Assembly: GCA_964416755.1 (NCBI GenBank)
Contig: CAYQFH010000148.1
Span: 1-5,578, forward strand
DNA: 5,578 nt
Source of the DNA: Thiopontia sp964416755
Lineage (GTDB): Bacteria > Pseudomonadota > Gammaproteobacteria > GCF-002020875
Direction of reading: 5' to 3'
In this document: one piece after another, positions 1 to 5,578 of the stretch
How positions within the stretch are numbered: the first letter of the stretch is position 1
Layout of the letters: every line of letters starts with the position of its first letter
Notes under the pieces: generated by a model
The model's database searches: none
Told to the model about the DNA's origin: nothing
The model's input: only the letters and a program-made list of their open reading frames with translations
Program-made: the position numbers and the translations under genes

Positions 1-1
1 T

Positions 2-103
2 CCACTGGAGCGGCGTATGGCCGAGGCGCTGATCTATCTGCGTAACAAGCGGCGTGAACAGATGGCGGCACAGTCGGCTGCGGCGACAGGTGCAGAATCG
101 TGA
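2..103 (+). CDS. C-terminal end of an upstream protein (partial, 5' end outside window)
   Basis: An open frame runs from the left edge to a TGA at 101-103 and encodes 33 residues containing ERRMAEALIYLRNKRREQ, then an Ala-rich tail ending in GAES. The segment is charged and predicted helical, like the last helix of many DNA-acting enzymes. It shows no diagnostic motif. The frame is supported mainly by its stop, which overlaps the GTG start of the next gene (GTGA at 100-103), the same coupling style used at the later junctions. A superfamily II helicase or a tyrosine recombinase would both fit such a tail and such a neighbourhood, but this is a guess. The function cannot be read from what is left in the window. 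Confidence 0.55.
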   Translation, partial: PLERRMAEALIYLRNKRREQMAAQSAAATGAES

Positions 104-384
104 TTGACTTTGAACGGGAGATGGCAGCCATACTGGCGGATGACCCGCTGGGGCTGCTCGATGTGAAGGCCAAGTCGGCACTGAAGAGTGCCGATGAGCG
201 GCTGATTGAGTCGTTTGAGGAGATCAACCACTATATTGAGGCCCACGGCCATCCACCCCAGAAGAGCCGGGATATACAGGAGCGGCGTCTGTTTAGTCGG
301 TTGCAGGGGTTGAGAGACGATCCGGAGAAGGTGGAGCTGCTGCTCGATTTTGATCGATTTGGGTTGCTAGAGGGTGAGCGATGA
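100..384 (+). CDS. Small DDPLGLL-motif protein, partner of the GIY-YIG nuclease gene (function unknown)
   Basis: This is a 94-residue acidic, soluble, mostly helical protein without a signal peptide or membrane segment. Near the N-terminus (residues 14-20) it carries DDPLGLL, which recurs at residues 10-16 of the next protein. The middle and C-terminus hold ERLIESFEEINHYIEAHG (33-50), DIQERRLFSRLQGLRDDPEK (58-77) and FDRFGLL (84-90). From memory this pattern belongs to a conserved small protein encoded directly before T5orf172-type nucleases in proteobacteria; no named function is known to me. The GTG at 100 is chosen because it overlaps the upstream stop and has a weak AGG-containing site about 7-9 bases before it. 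The in-frame ATG at 121 has GGGAG abutting it, which is too close to serve as a ribosome site. The stop overlaps the next start as ATGA (381-384). The role is inferred only: an accessory or adaptor for its neighbours. Confidence 0.85.
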   Translation: MIDFEREMAAILADDPLGLLDVKAKSALKSADERLIESFEEINHYIEAHGHPPQKSRDIQERRLFSRLQGLRDDPEKVELLLDFDRFGLLEGER

Positions 385-1283
385 GTGATCTGGACAAGAT
401 TCTTGAGGATGATCCGCTGGGGCTGCTCGGAGAGCCGGATGCGGAGGCAGATACCATTCTCAATCTGCGTCATGTCACCAAGCCAGTAGATCAGCCCGAT
501 TTTGTTGCCAAGCGCAAAGCCTGTAAGGAGTTTGATCGGTTTGAACCACTCTTCAGGCAGCAGCAGTCGGGACTGAAGAACGGTACCAAGATACTGCGCC
601 CGTTTGTCGGGGAGCGGCAGATTGCCCCCGGTGAGTTCTTTCTGTTGCAGGGGATGTTGGTCTATGTGGCTAATATCGGCAATTGGGAGAGGAAGAACTT
701 CGGCAACAAAAATGCACGATCCTACTGCGTGTTTGAGAACGGCACGGAGTCCAATCTGCTGGTGAGATCACTGGCGGCAGCCCTCTGGAAAACCGAGGGG
801 AGTATGCAGGTGGTGGATGCGTTGCAAGAGGAGATCAATCTGGAGGGAGACCAACCCGGTAGAGAGAATATCGGTGAAGAGGACCGGCAGACCGGATGGA
901 TCTATCTGCTGAAGTCTCTAAGCAGAGATCCACAAATCAGCGGCATCGAAAACCTCTACAAGATTGGCTACTCCACCCAGCCGGTTGAGGAGCGGATCAA
1001 GAATGCGGTACAGGAACCCACCTACCTGATGGCGGATGTGCAGATTGTAACCACCTTTCAGACCTACAACCTCAACCCGCAGAAGCTGGAACATCTGCTC
1101 CACACCTTCTTTGCCGAGGCAAGGCTGGAGATTGAGCAGTTCGATGGAGAGCGGGAGCGAAACCCGGAGGAGTGGTTTATTGTGCCGTTGCACTGGATTG
1201 AGACAGCAGTACAGATGTTGGTGAGCGGGGATGTGTTGGGGTATCGGTATGATGCGGTGAAACAGGAGATTGTGGAGTGGTGA
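381..1283 (+). CDS. GIY-YIG nuclease family protein (T5orf172/MUG113-type domain)
   Basis: This 300-residue protein has two parts. Residues 170-270 match the T5orf172 branch of the GIY-YIG endonuclease fold: GWIYLL (172-177, the GIY strand), LYKIGYS (192-198, the YIG strand), ERI with R205 (usual catalytic Arg position), LEHLLHTFF with E237 (usual metal-binding Glu) and EEWF (263-266), a typical closing motif. All key positions are present, so an active metal-dependent DNA nuclease is plausible. Residues 1-168 are a separate N-terminal region with DDPLGLL (10-16), FDRFEPLF (51-58), an IAPGEFFLLQGMLVYV segment (81-96) and RSYCVFENGTESNLLVRSL (113-131). I recognise this as the usual partner region of these proteins, but it has no assigned function. 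The ATG at 381 overlaps the preceding stop, with GAGGG about 6 bases upstream, so translation is coupled. A role in DNA processing or defence is inferred from fold and context; a house-keeping repair role is not excluded. Confidence 0.88.
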   Translation: MSDLDKILEDDPLGLLGEPDAEADTILNLRHVTKPVDQPDFVAKRKACKEFDRFEPLFRQQQSGLKNGTKILRPFVGERQIAPGEFFLLQGMLVYVANIGNWERKNFGNKNARSYCVFENGTESNLLVRSLAAALWKTEGSMQVVDALQEEINLEGDQPGRENIGEEDRQTGWIYLLKSLSRDPQISGIENLYKIGYSTQPVEERIKNAVQEPTYLMADVQIVTTFQTYNLNPQKLEHLLHTFFAEARLEIEQFDGERERNPEEWFIVPLHWIETAVQMLVSGDVLGYRYDAVKQEIVEW

Positions 1284-2320
1284 TCCGAGTTCCAAAGGCA
1301 ACTAGGGAAGACAAGATTCGTTTTCTGATATGGAACGATATCCCGTTATCAAAATATGTAACCTCTCCACAGGGTGAGCCGAATGAGCCGAAAGATCAGA
1401 TTGAGGAAGGGGTTCTCCAAGAGGTAGCCGACTACCGAAAAAAGCTACTGGAAATGGGTGAGGCTGAACTGGATCGACTCTATCAGCAAAAAAAGGCTGA
1501 AGAGCAACTTAGAATGTCTGAAGAGCGAGAGGCAAAACGGTTTTTTCATCAGCCATCGGCAAAGGCAGATTTTGCTCACTGGTCAAAATGCGCCCACTGG
1601 ACGATTGATGAGGCGGTGGCACTGACGTTGGGTAAAGAGCCAGAGGTGGTGACATGGGCAAAGGTTCATGCGGAGTCTGAATTCTCCCCTTTTGTGAAGA
1701 AGTTCTCCCGTATCCGTGACTTGGCCCAGCGGGCAGTTCAGTGGAAGCAGATATTTCCACAGACACTGCCGGGGATCTATCTGGCGTGGGCAAAGCAGAC
1801 GGGTGTTGATCTGCCCGAGGAGTTGGTTGCAGCAGTAGAGGCGCGGGGTACCCAGATCGCCAACTGGAAGGATATGTATGGTGAGCTATTCACAAAATAT
1901 GAGCAGCAGCAGAAGGAGTACTTGCAAGCGCTGGAGCAGCAGAATGAGTTGATAGAGATGGTTAACCAGTTTGGTGCAGAGAAAGCAGAGAAGAAGGATG
2001 AGATCGACTCTCTTGTGAAGGAACGAGATGAGTGGCTGGATGAGAAAGAGAGTCTCTCAGAGGTTCGCAAAGAGCTGGAGGCAATACAACTCAAGCAAGA
2101 GAAGGATGATCCGCTGTCGGCAAGTGGTTATTGGTGTTCGTTCAGGGATAAGGTGGAAACGGCTGTTGCGGAGTACCCGGATTGGAGGAAAACCCAAAGA
2201 GCGAAGATCAGCAAGGAGAGTGATCTGACGCCATGGGTGAGGGAGAGATTTGATCCGGTAGAAAGAGAAACAGCGGTGATCAAAAAAGTTCTGTCAGATA
2301 TTTTTCCAGAACTCCAATAA
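1277..2320 (+). CDS. Conserved helical/coiled-coil protein with a Trp-rich core (function unknown)
   Basis: This is a 347-residue soluble protein with no signal or membrane segment. It has four visible zones: a charged helical N-terminal region (about 1-88); a compact Trp-rich core with FFHQPSAKADFAHWSK (89-104), HWTIDEAVALTLGKEPEVV (107-125) and LPGIYLAWAKQTG (164-176); a long Glu/Lys/Gln-rich coiled coil (about 200-276); and a C-terminal part (277-347) with WCSF, DWRK and WVRERF. The core motif is one I have seen in proteobacterial accessory proteins of unknown function, and I cannot attach a named family. The gene starts GTG GTG at 1277/1280. I take the first because AGGAG at 1264-1268 lies 8 bases before it; the second would give a classic GTGA overlap with the upstream stop. 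Its stretches at 1310-1560 and 1880-2140 look more A-rich than the neighbouring genes, hinting at a separate origin. The coiled coil suggests oligomerisation or partner binding, which is inference. Confidence 0.85.
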   Translation: MVIRVPKATREDKIRFLIWNDIPLSKYVTSPQGEPNEPKDQIEEGVLQEVADYRKKLLEMGEAELDRLYQQKKAEEQLRMSEEREAKRFFHQPSAKADFAHWSKCAHWTIDEAVALTLGKEPEVVTWAKVHAESEFSPFVKKFSRIRDLAQRAVQWKQIFPQTLPGIYLAWAKQTGVDLPEELVAAVEARGTQIANWKDMYGELFTKYEQQQKEYLQALEQQNELIEMVNQFGAEKAEKKDEIDSLVKERDEWLDEKESLSEVRKELEAIQLKQEKDDPLSASGYWCSFRDKVETAVAEYPDWRKTQRAKISKESDLTPWVRERFDPVERETAVIKKVLSDIFPELQ

Positions 2321-2440
2321 AACAACAGGTTGTGTCTGTCAGATGGTCTGTCAGATTCTGGCAGATGTCAGGTGATGTGACAGATTGGTGTCTGCCGTAA
2401 AACAGTGACTATGTTTAATTGAGATCAAGGAGATCAAAAC
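2321..2440 (+). promoter_or_regulatory. Control region between the two gene runs
   Basis: This is the only non-coding gap of the window, and it must hold the promoter of the AlpA-primase run unless transcription reads through from upstream. It contains the TCTGTCAGAT repeat cluster (2335-2385), a short palindrome ACAAC-AG-GTTGT (2322-2333), a possible weak promoter with TTGGTG (2385-2390) and TATGTT (2410-2415) at an over-long 19-base spacing, and a tandem GAGATCAA (2421-2428 and 2430-2437) that embeds the ribosome site AAGGAG (2427-2432), 8 bases before the ATG at 2441. No T-tailed hairpin is visible, so no intrinsic terminator for the first run can be called. The promoter assignment is weak; the ribosome site is strong. 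Confidence 0.55.
2335..2385 (+). repeat. Cluster of TCTGTCAGAT direct repeats (candidate operator or iterons)
   Basis: Perfect copies of TCTGTCAGAT lie at 2335-2344 and 2347-2356. TCTGGCAGAT (one mismatch) is at 2357-2366 and TGTGACAGAT (two mismatches) at 2376-2385. A further partial copy of the TGTCAG core lies at 2366-2371. A perfect outlying copy lies at 2290-2299, inside the end of the preceding gene. The starts of the first three clustered copies are 12 and 10 bases apart, about one helical turn, so a protein could bind them on one face of the helix. TGTCA (2366-2370) and TGACA (2378-2382) also form an inverted repeat. The position just before an AlpA regulator and a primase gene fits either an operator or replication iterons, and the sequence does not decide between them. 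Confidence 0.6.
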
Positions 2441-2683
2441 ATGGTTACTACAAGCCAACTGCCTGAAACCGGCTTTCTACGCCTTCCCCAGATTCTTGGT
2501 GACAAGAAATCTGTGCCACCAATCCCTCCGATTTATCCAGTCTCCAAGTCTACTTGGTGGAATGGGGTGAAATCAGGGCGTTTTCCAAAACCGGTAAAAC
2601 TCGGCCCCCGCACTACTGCATGGCGGGTGGAGGATGTTCGCGCACTGATTGAGCGGGATGCGCAGGGGGTGGGTGATGTATGA
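2441..2683 (+). CDS. AlpA-family DNA-binding regulator (MerR-like helix-turn-helix)
   Basis: This 80-residue protein has the hallmark AlpA order: GFLRLPQIL (11-19), a Pro-rich linker PPIPPIYPVS (26-35), the recognition-helix region SKSTWWNGVKSGRFP (35-49), then KPVKLGPRTTAWRVEDVRAL (50-69). The pattern of S-x-S-T-x-W, GRFP, KLGxRxxAW and the EDVRALI end is diagnostic of the family. Family members act as small transcription activators of prophages and integrative elements; the namesake in E. coli CP4-57 promotes excision by raising integrase expression. AAGGAG sits 8 bases before the ATG, the best ribosome site in the window, so this is likely the first gene of its transcript. The gene overlaps the primase-helicase start by 8 bases. 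It probably regulates this run, possibly through the TCTGTCAGAT repeats upstream, which is inference. The insertion between LPQIL and the helix (DKKSVPPIPP) is usual for one branch of the family. Confidence 0.95.
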   Translation: MVTTSQLPETGFLRLPQILGDKKSVPPIPPIYPVSKSTWWNGVKSGRFPKPVKLGPRTTAWRVEDVRALIERDAQGVGDV

Positions 2684-4949
2684 GTCCACAGTGCCTCTGC
2701 AAGAGAGGGTGACTGCTCCACCTCCAGCCATGATGCAGCAGGCTGCGCAGATGGTGGAAGAGGGGGTGATGATCTTCCCGCTACGCCCCAGTGAGAAGCG
2801 ACCACTCACCCGCAATGGCTTCAAGGATGCAAGTCGCTCACCAGAGCAGGTTGAACGGTGGTGGGAGCAATCCCCGACAGCCAATATCGGATTGCCAACC
2901 GGGGCAGTCAACGGGATTGTAGTGGTGGATGTCGATGTAAAGGATGGCAAGGGTGGGGAGGCGTCGCTGAAGGCGTTGCAGCAGGAACACGGTGCTTTTC
3001 TTACCCGCACTGTCGAGACCCCGACTGGCGGCTACCACTTCTACTTTTCATCCAGTGATCCAGAGATTGGTAACCGTACTGCGATGCGGGAGGGGATCGA
3101 TATACGGGGCAATGGCGGCTATGTGGTTGCTCCCGGGTCGGTGATTGATGGCAAGCCGTACCGGGTGGTTGTGGATGAAGGGATTGCGCCCCTGCCATGC
3201 TCATTGGCTGAGGAGATTCAGGGGGTGGTCGTGGATCGCTCCATCCAGTTATCACCTTCGCCTGATTTGGTTGCAGCACTGAATGGGGTGGAGGCGGGGC
3301 AGCGTAATGATCTGCTATTCAGAATGGCGGCCCGTTATCGAGGGATGGGACTCGACTACCAAGAGGCGGAAGCGCTGGTTCTCCACGCGGCTGAGAACTC
3401 TGCCCCCCCGATGGAACAGAATGAGGCATTGCAGTGTCTCCGCTCGGCCTATGGGCGCTATGAGGCGGGGGATCTCTGGCAGACTCCACAGCCACTGGTT
3501 GAGAGTGTAGAGCCGCTCCCCTATCCGCTGGATGCGTTGCCGGAGACGATCCGCAATGCAGTAGAAGAGGTGCAGCAGTTTACCAAGGCGCCGCTGGAGA
3601 TGGTGGCCTCCTCTGCGCTGGGTGCGCTCTCAACGGTGGGGCAGTCGCATATTGATGTGGTGCGCTCCAGTCGGCTCAAGGGGCCGTGTAGTCTCTTTGT
3701 CCTGATCATTGCGGATTCTGGAGAGCGGAAGTCTACGGTGGATGGGTTGTTCTCGCAGCCAATTGCTGAGTATGCGCGGCAGCAGGCGGAGGCAGCCAAG
3801 CCGGATCTGGATGCCTATCGGGCGGATATCGATTCGTGGGAATCCAAGCGTAGAGGGATACTGTCAAAGATCCAGCAGAATGTGAAATCAGGCAAGTCGA
3901 ATGCGGATCTTGAGCAGCAGTTGCGGGGATTGGAGTCGACAAAGCCGGAGCCTCCACGGGTCCCGAAGATTTTAATGGGGGATGAGACCCCGGAAAATTT
4001 GGCATGGACACTGGCCAAGCAGTGGCCCTCTGGGGCGGTGGCCTCCAGTGAGGCGGGGATTGTGCTGGGTGCGCACGGGATGAACAGTGACTCCATCATG
4101 CGCAATCTGGGGCAGTTGAATGTGCTGTGGGACGGGGGGAGGCTATCCATTGGTCGCCGTACCTCGGAGTCATTTGAGGTGGATGGTGTACGTCTGACGG
4201 TTGCATTGCAGGTGCAGGGGCCAACCCTGCGGGCATTCTTTGAGAAGTCTGGCACGCTGGCGAGAGGTACCGGATTTCTTGCCAGATTTCTGGTGGCATG
4301 GCCCCAATCAACAATGGGAACCCGCTTCTATGAGGAGCCACCAGAGCAGTGCCCCGCATTGACAGCATTTCATCAGGTGCTGCGAGAGGTCCTGAATCGA
4401 CCGGCACCGATGGATGAGGCGGGAAGGCTGGAACCTCTGTTAGTGTCTCTTTCTCCAGAGGCCAAGGTGTTGTGGATTCGGTTTCACGATGTGGTAGAGG
4501 CGGAGTTGGCTGAGGGTGGGGAGCTGGAGTTGATCAAGGATGTGGCAGCGAAGGCGGCAGATAATGCGGCACGGCTTGCGGCGCTGTTTCAACTGCTGGA
4601 AAGTGGGGTCTCACAAATCACTGCGGAAAGTTTTGAGTCAGCCAGCCGGGTTGTTACGTGGCACCTGAACGAGTCCCGCCGGTTTCTCGGGGAACTTGCG
4701 CTGCCAGAGGGGGTTGCGGATGCGCTCAGGCTACAGGAGTGGTTGCTTGGGCACTGCAAGAGAGAGGGGTGTAGTGTGGTCCCGCGCCGGGTGGTGCAGC
4801 AGTCCGGCCCCAATCGACTGCGAAAAGGGAGGGTGCTGGATGCGGTACTGGATGAACTGGTGGAGTTGCAGCGGGTGCGTGTGATCAAGGTCGGGCAACG
4901 GGTTGAGATCCACTTGAATCCAGCACTGCTGCAAGGGGAGGATGGATGA
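2676..4949 (+). CDS. Prim-Pol primase/polymerase fused to a DUF3987 helicase-like domain
   Basis: This is a 757-residue replication protein. The N-terminal Prim-Pol domain (about 20-190) shows IFPLRPSEKRPLT (33-45), NIGLPTG (70-76), the catalytic acidic pair in VVDVDVKDG (D85, D87), GGYHFYF with H121 (118-124) and GIDIRGNGGYVVAPGS (140-155) with the third acidic residue D142. A linker region (about 200-270) follows. The DUF3987 domain (about 280-660) has the P-loop variant IADSGERKST (345-354), ILMGDETPE (432-440, possible Walker B), ASSEAG, a segment around QVQGPTLRAFF (512-522) and ARGTGFLARFLVAWP (529-543) with Arg residues that could act as fingers. The C-terminal 75 residues resemble a winged-helix end. 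Such fusions prime and unwind DNA for autonomous replication of plasmids, satellites and integrative elements. I choose ATG 2676, preceded by AGGGGG at 6 bases and overlapping the AlpA stop. An in-frame TTG at 2649 would add nine residues that do not look conserved. Confidence 0.93.
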   Translation: MYESTVPLQERVTAPPPAMMQQAAQMVEEGVMIFPLRPSEKRPLTRNGFKDASRSPEQVERWWEQSPTANIGLPTGAVNGIVVVDVDVKDGKGGEASLKALQQEHGAFLTRTVETPTGGYHFYFSSSDPEIGNRTAMREGIDIRGNGGYVVAPGSVIDGKPYRVVVDEGIAPLPCSLAEEIQGVVVDRSIQLSPSPDLVAALNGVEAGQRNDLLFRMAARYRGMGLDYQEAEALVLHAAENSAPPMEQNEALQCLRSAYGRYEAGDLWQTPQPLVESVEPLPYPLDALPETIRNAVEEVQQFTKAPLEMVASSALGALSTVGQSHIDVVRSSRLKGPCSLFVLIIADSGERKSTVDGLFSQPIAEYARQQAEAAKPDLDAYRADIDSWESKRRGILSKIQQNVKSGKSNADLEQQLRGLESTKPEPPRVPKILMGDETPENLAWTLAKQWPSGAVASSEAGIVLGAHGMNSDSIMRNLGQLNVLWDGGRLSIGRRTSESFEVDGVRLTVALQVQGPTLRAFFEKSGTLARGTGFLARFLVAWPQSTMGTRFYEEPPEQCPALTAFHQVLREVLNRPAPMDEAGRLEPLLVSLSPEAKVLWIRFHDVVEAELAEGGELELIKDVAAKAADNAARLAALFQLLESGVSQITAESFESASRVVTWHLNESRRFLGELALPEGVADALRLQEWLLGHCKREGCSVVPRRVVQQSGPNRLRKGRVLDAVLDELVELQRVRVIKVGQRVEIHLNPALLQGEDG

Positions 4950-5320
4950 TGCTTGCAGAATTGGTAGAGAAAGGTGGTCTGCGTCACTCTGGCTCACAGT
5001 CAGAGTTGGGGATCGCTCCTGTAGCAGAAGTAGCAACTGTAGCTGTAGCAGATGGTGGCAGGGAAGAGGTGAGGGTTGATGGGTGGAGAGAGCAGCTTGC
5101 CCCGCTGCCTTTGATGAGAGATGACAATCGTTTTATTGAGGAGCAGATGAGGCATGTGATCTCTGTCCCCAAACGTTTTCAATTGGCAGCGGAGTATCGT
5201 AACCATTGGGAGCGGGCTGCACGGCAGCAGGGAGTAAGTTACAGGAAGGAGAATGCGGGGCGTTTTGCTGCAAACAATTATCTGAGAAAGGAGATTGATG
5301 ATGCAGACTCAATCCATTGA
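4946..5320 (+). CDS. Small protein downstream of primase-helicase, VA-repeat linker (function unknown)
   Basis: This is a 124-residue soluble protein. It begins with a helix LAELVEKGGL (3-12), followed by a flexible segment with the small repeat VAEVATVAVAD (26-36). The C-terminal half is basic and helical: VPKRFQLAAEYRNHWERAA (74-92), then RKENAGRFAANNYLRKEIDD (100-119). The ENAGRxAANxxLR motif and the LVExGGL...VATVAVAD start recall hypothetical proteins encoded directly after DUF3987 primase-helicases in proteobacterial elements; no function is assigned that I know of. The ATG at 4946 overlaps the upstream stop (ATGA), with GGAGG at 4937-4941. The adjacent ATG at 4949 is equally good for spacing. 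The coupling to the primase gene and the basic C-terminal half suggest a DNA-binding or replication accessory role, which is inference. Its end overlaps the next gene by about 20 bases. Confidence 0.8.
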   Translation: MMLAELVEKGGLRHSGSQSELGIAPVAEVATVAVADGGREEVRVDGWREQLAPLPLMRDDNRFIEEQMRHVISVPKRFQLAAEYRNHWERAARQQGVSYRKENAGRFAANNYLRKEIDDADSIH

Positions 5321-5578
5321 GGGATCGAAAAATGAGAATGGTGTGGACGGTAAACAGGCTGTGGAAGTTCAGGGTGGATATGATGCGGTGCGCTACAACG
5401 CCATGACCCATGGAATCCTCTCAAGGCATACGGTGCTGCCCCATGAGGATGGTGAGGAGTACCGGCAGGTGCTGGAAGGGTTGATTGAAGAGCATTGTCC
5501 CGCTGGGCCTACAGAGGGGCACTTGGTCGAGGAGTTGGCGGGGATCATCTGGCGAAAGCGGCGGGTACTGCTGGCGGA
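5301..5578 (+). CDS. Element-associated protein with HGILSR/VLPHED motif (partial, 3' end outside window)
   Basis: Ninety-two codons are visible before the right edge, with no stop. After a variable polar start (about 1-25) the protein reads RYNAMTHGILSRHTVLPHED (31-50), then EEYRQVLEGLIEEHCPAGPTE (62-72 holding the EEHCPAGPTE part), then HLVEELAGIIWRKRRVLLA (74-92). This is a recognisable conserved pattern (N-x-x-x-HG-x-x-S, LP-x-ED, P-x-G-x-x-E, L-V-E-E-x-A-x-x-W-R-x-R-R) found in uncharacterised proteins near phage and integrative-element replication or packaging genes. Its biochemical role is not known to me. AAGGAG at 5288-5293 lies 7 bases before the ATG at 5301. ATG 5298, in the same frame, would give only a 4-base gap but is possible. 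The start lies inside the end of the preceding gene, so the two are probably co-translated. Confidence 0.8.
   Translation, partial: MQTQSIEGSKNENGVDGKQAVEVQGGYDAVRYNAMTHGILSRHTVLPHEDGEEYRQVLEGLIEEHCPAGPTEGHLVEELAGIIWRKRRVLLA

Noticed and set aside
2..103. Calling the truncated first gene an integrase
   Set aside because: Only 33 C-terminal residues are visible. The catalytic Arg/His/Tyr region of a tyrosine recombinase is absent from the window, so the call would rest on context alone.
918..1301. A 127-codon minus-strand open frame across the GIY-YIG domain
   Set aside because: It is antisense to the most conserved part of the nuclease gene, has no plausible ribosome site or motif, and is explained as a shadow frame.
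2322..2333. ACAAC-AG-GTTGT as a terminator hairpin after the first gene run
   Set aside because: The loop is only two bases, the stem is AT-rich and no T tract follows. It is noted only as a possible protein-binding palindrome.
2335..2385. The repeat cluster as a CRISPR array
   Set aside because: The repeat units are about 10 bases, partly abutting and without unique spacers of regular length, and no cas gene is near.
2649..2675. TTG at 2649 as the start of the primase-helicase
   Set aside because: It is a rare start codon, it would overlap the AlpA gene by 35 bases, and it adds a Gly/Arg/Trp stretch unlike a protein N-terminus. ATG 2676 has a reasonable ribosome site.
3815..4255. A 146-codon open frame on the minus strand opposite the primase-helicase gene
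   Set aside because: It lies wholly antisense to a well-supported conserved protein. Its translation is rich in Ser, Pro, Arg and Cys with no recognisable motif, which is what an antisense shadow of a GC-rich gene gives.

Overview
The window reads as accessory proteobacterial DNA, most likely a gammaproteobacterium of moderately high GC. This is inferred from the type of protein families, the Shine-Dalgarno sites and the dense packing, not from a marker gene. It looks like part of an integrative element or prophage remnant. All supported genes are on the + strand. They form two tightly packed runs separated by one 120-base gap (2321-2440). No rRNA, tRNA, CRISPR array, insertion sequence or complete integrase is visible.

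Run 1 (about 1-2320) begins with the last 33 codons of a gene cut by the window edge. It is followed by a 94-aa protein (GTG at 100), a 300-aa GIY-YIG nuclease-like protein of the T5orf172/MUG113 type (381-1283) and a 347-aa protein rich in helix and coiled coil (1277-2320). Every junction is a start/stop overlap (GTGA, ATGA, and GTGGTGA), so the run is almost certainly co-transcribed and translationally coupled. The first two complete proteins share the N-terminal motif DDPLGLL, in a nearly identical DNA context. This suggests a common partner or a common origin.

The gap at 2321-2440 holds a cluster of TCTGTCAGAT-like repeats, three of them spaced about one helical turn apart, a small inverted repeat, and then a strong ribosome binding site. 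It looks like a control region (operator) or possibly an iteron array for the run that follows.

Run 2 (2441 to the right edge) starts with an AlpA-family DNA-binding regulator. Next comes a 757-aa fusion of an archaeo-eukaryotic-type primase/polymerase (Prim-Pol) domain to a DUF3987 P-loop helicase-like domain. A 124-aa protein with a VA-repeat N-terminal segment follows, and then the start of a protein carrying an HGILSR...VLPHED...WRKRR signature. AlpA plus primase-helicase is a typical regulation/replication core of integrative elements and phage satellites. Run 1 would be cargo or a separate neighbouring module, and its nuclease plus unnamed partners are the best candidate here for an undescribed system.
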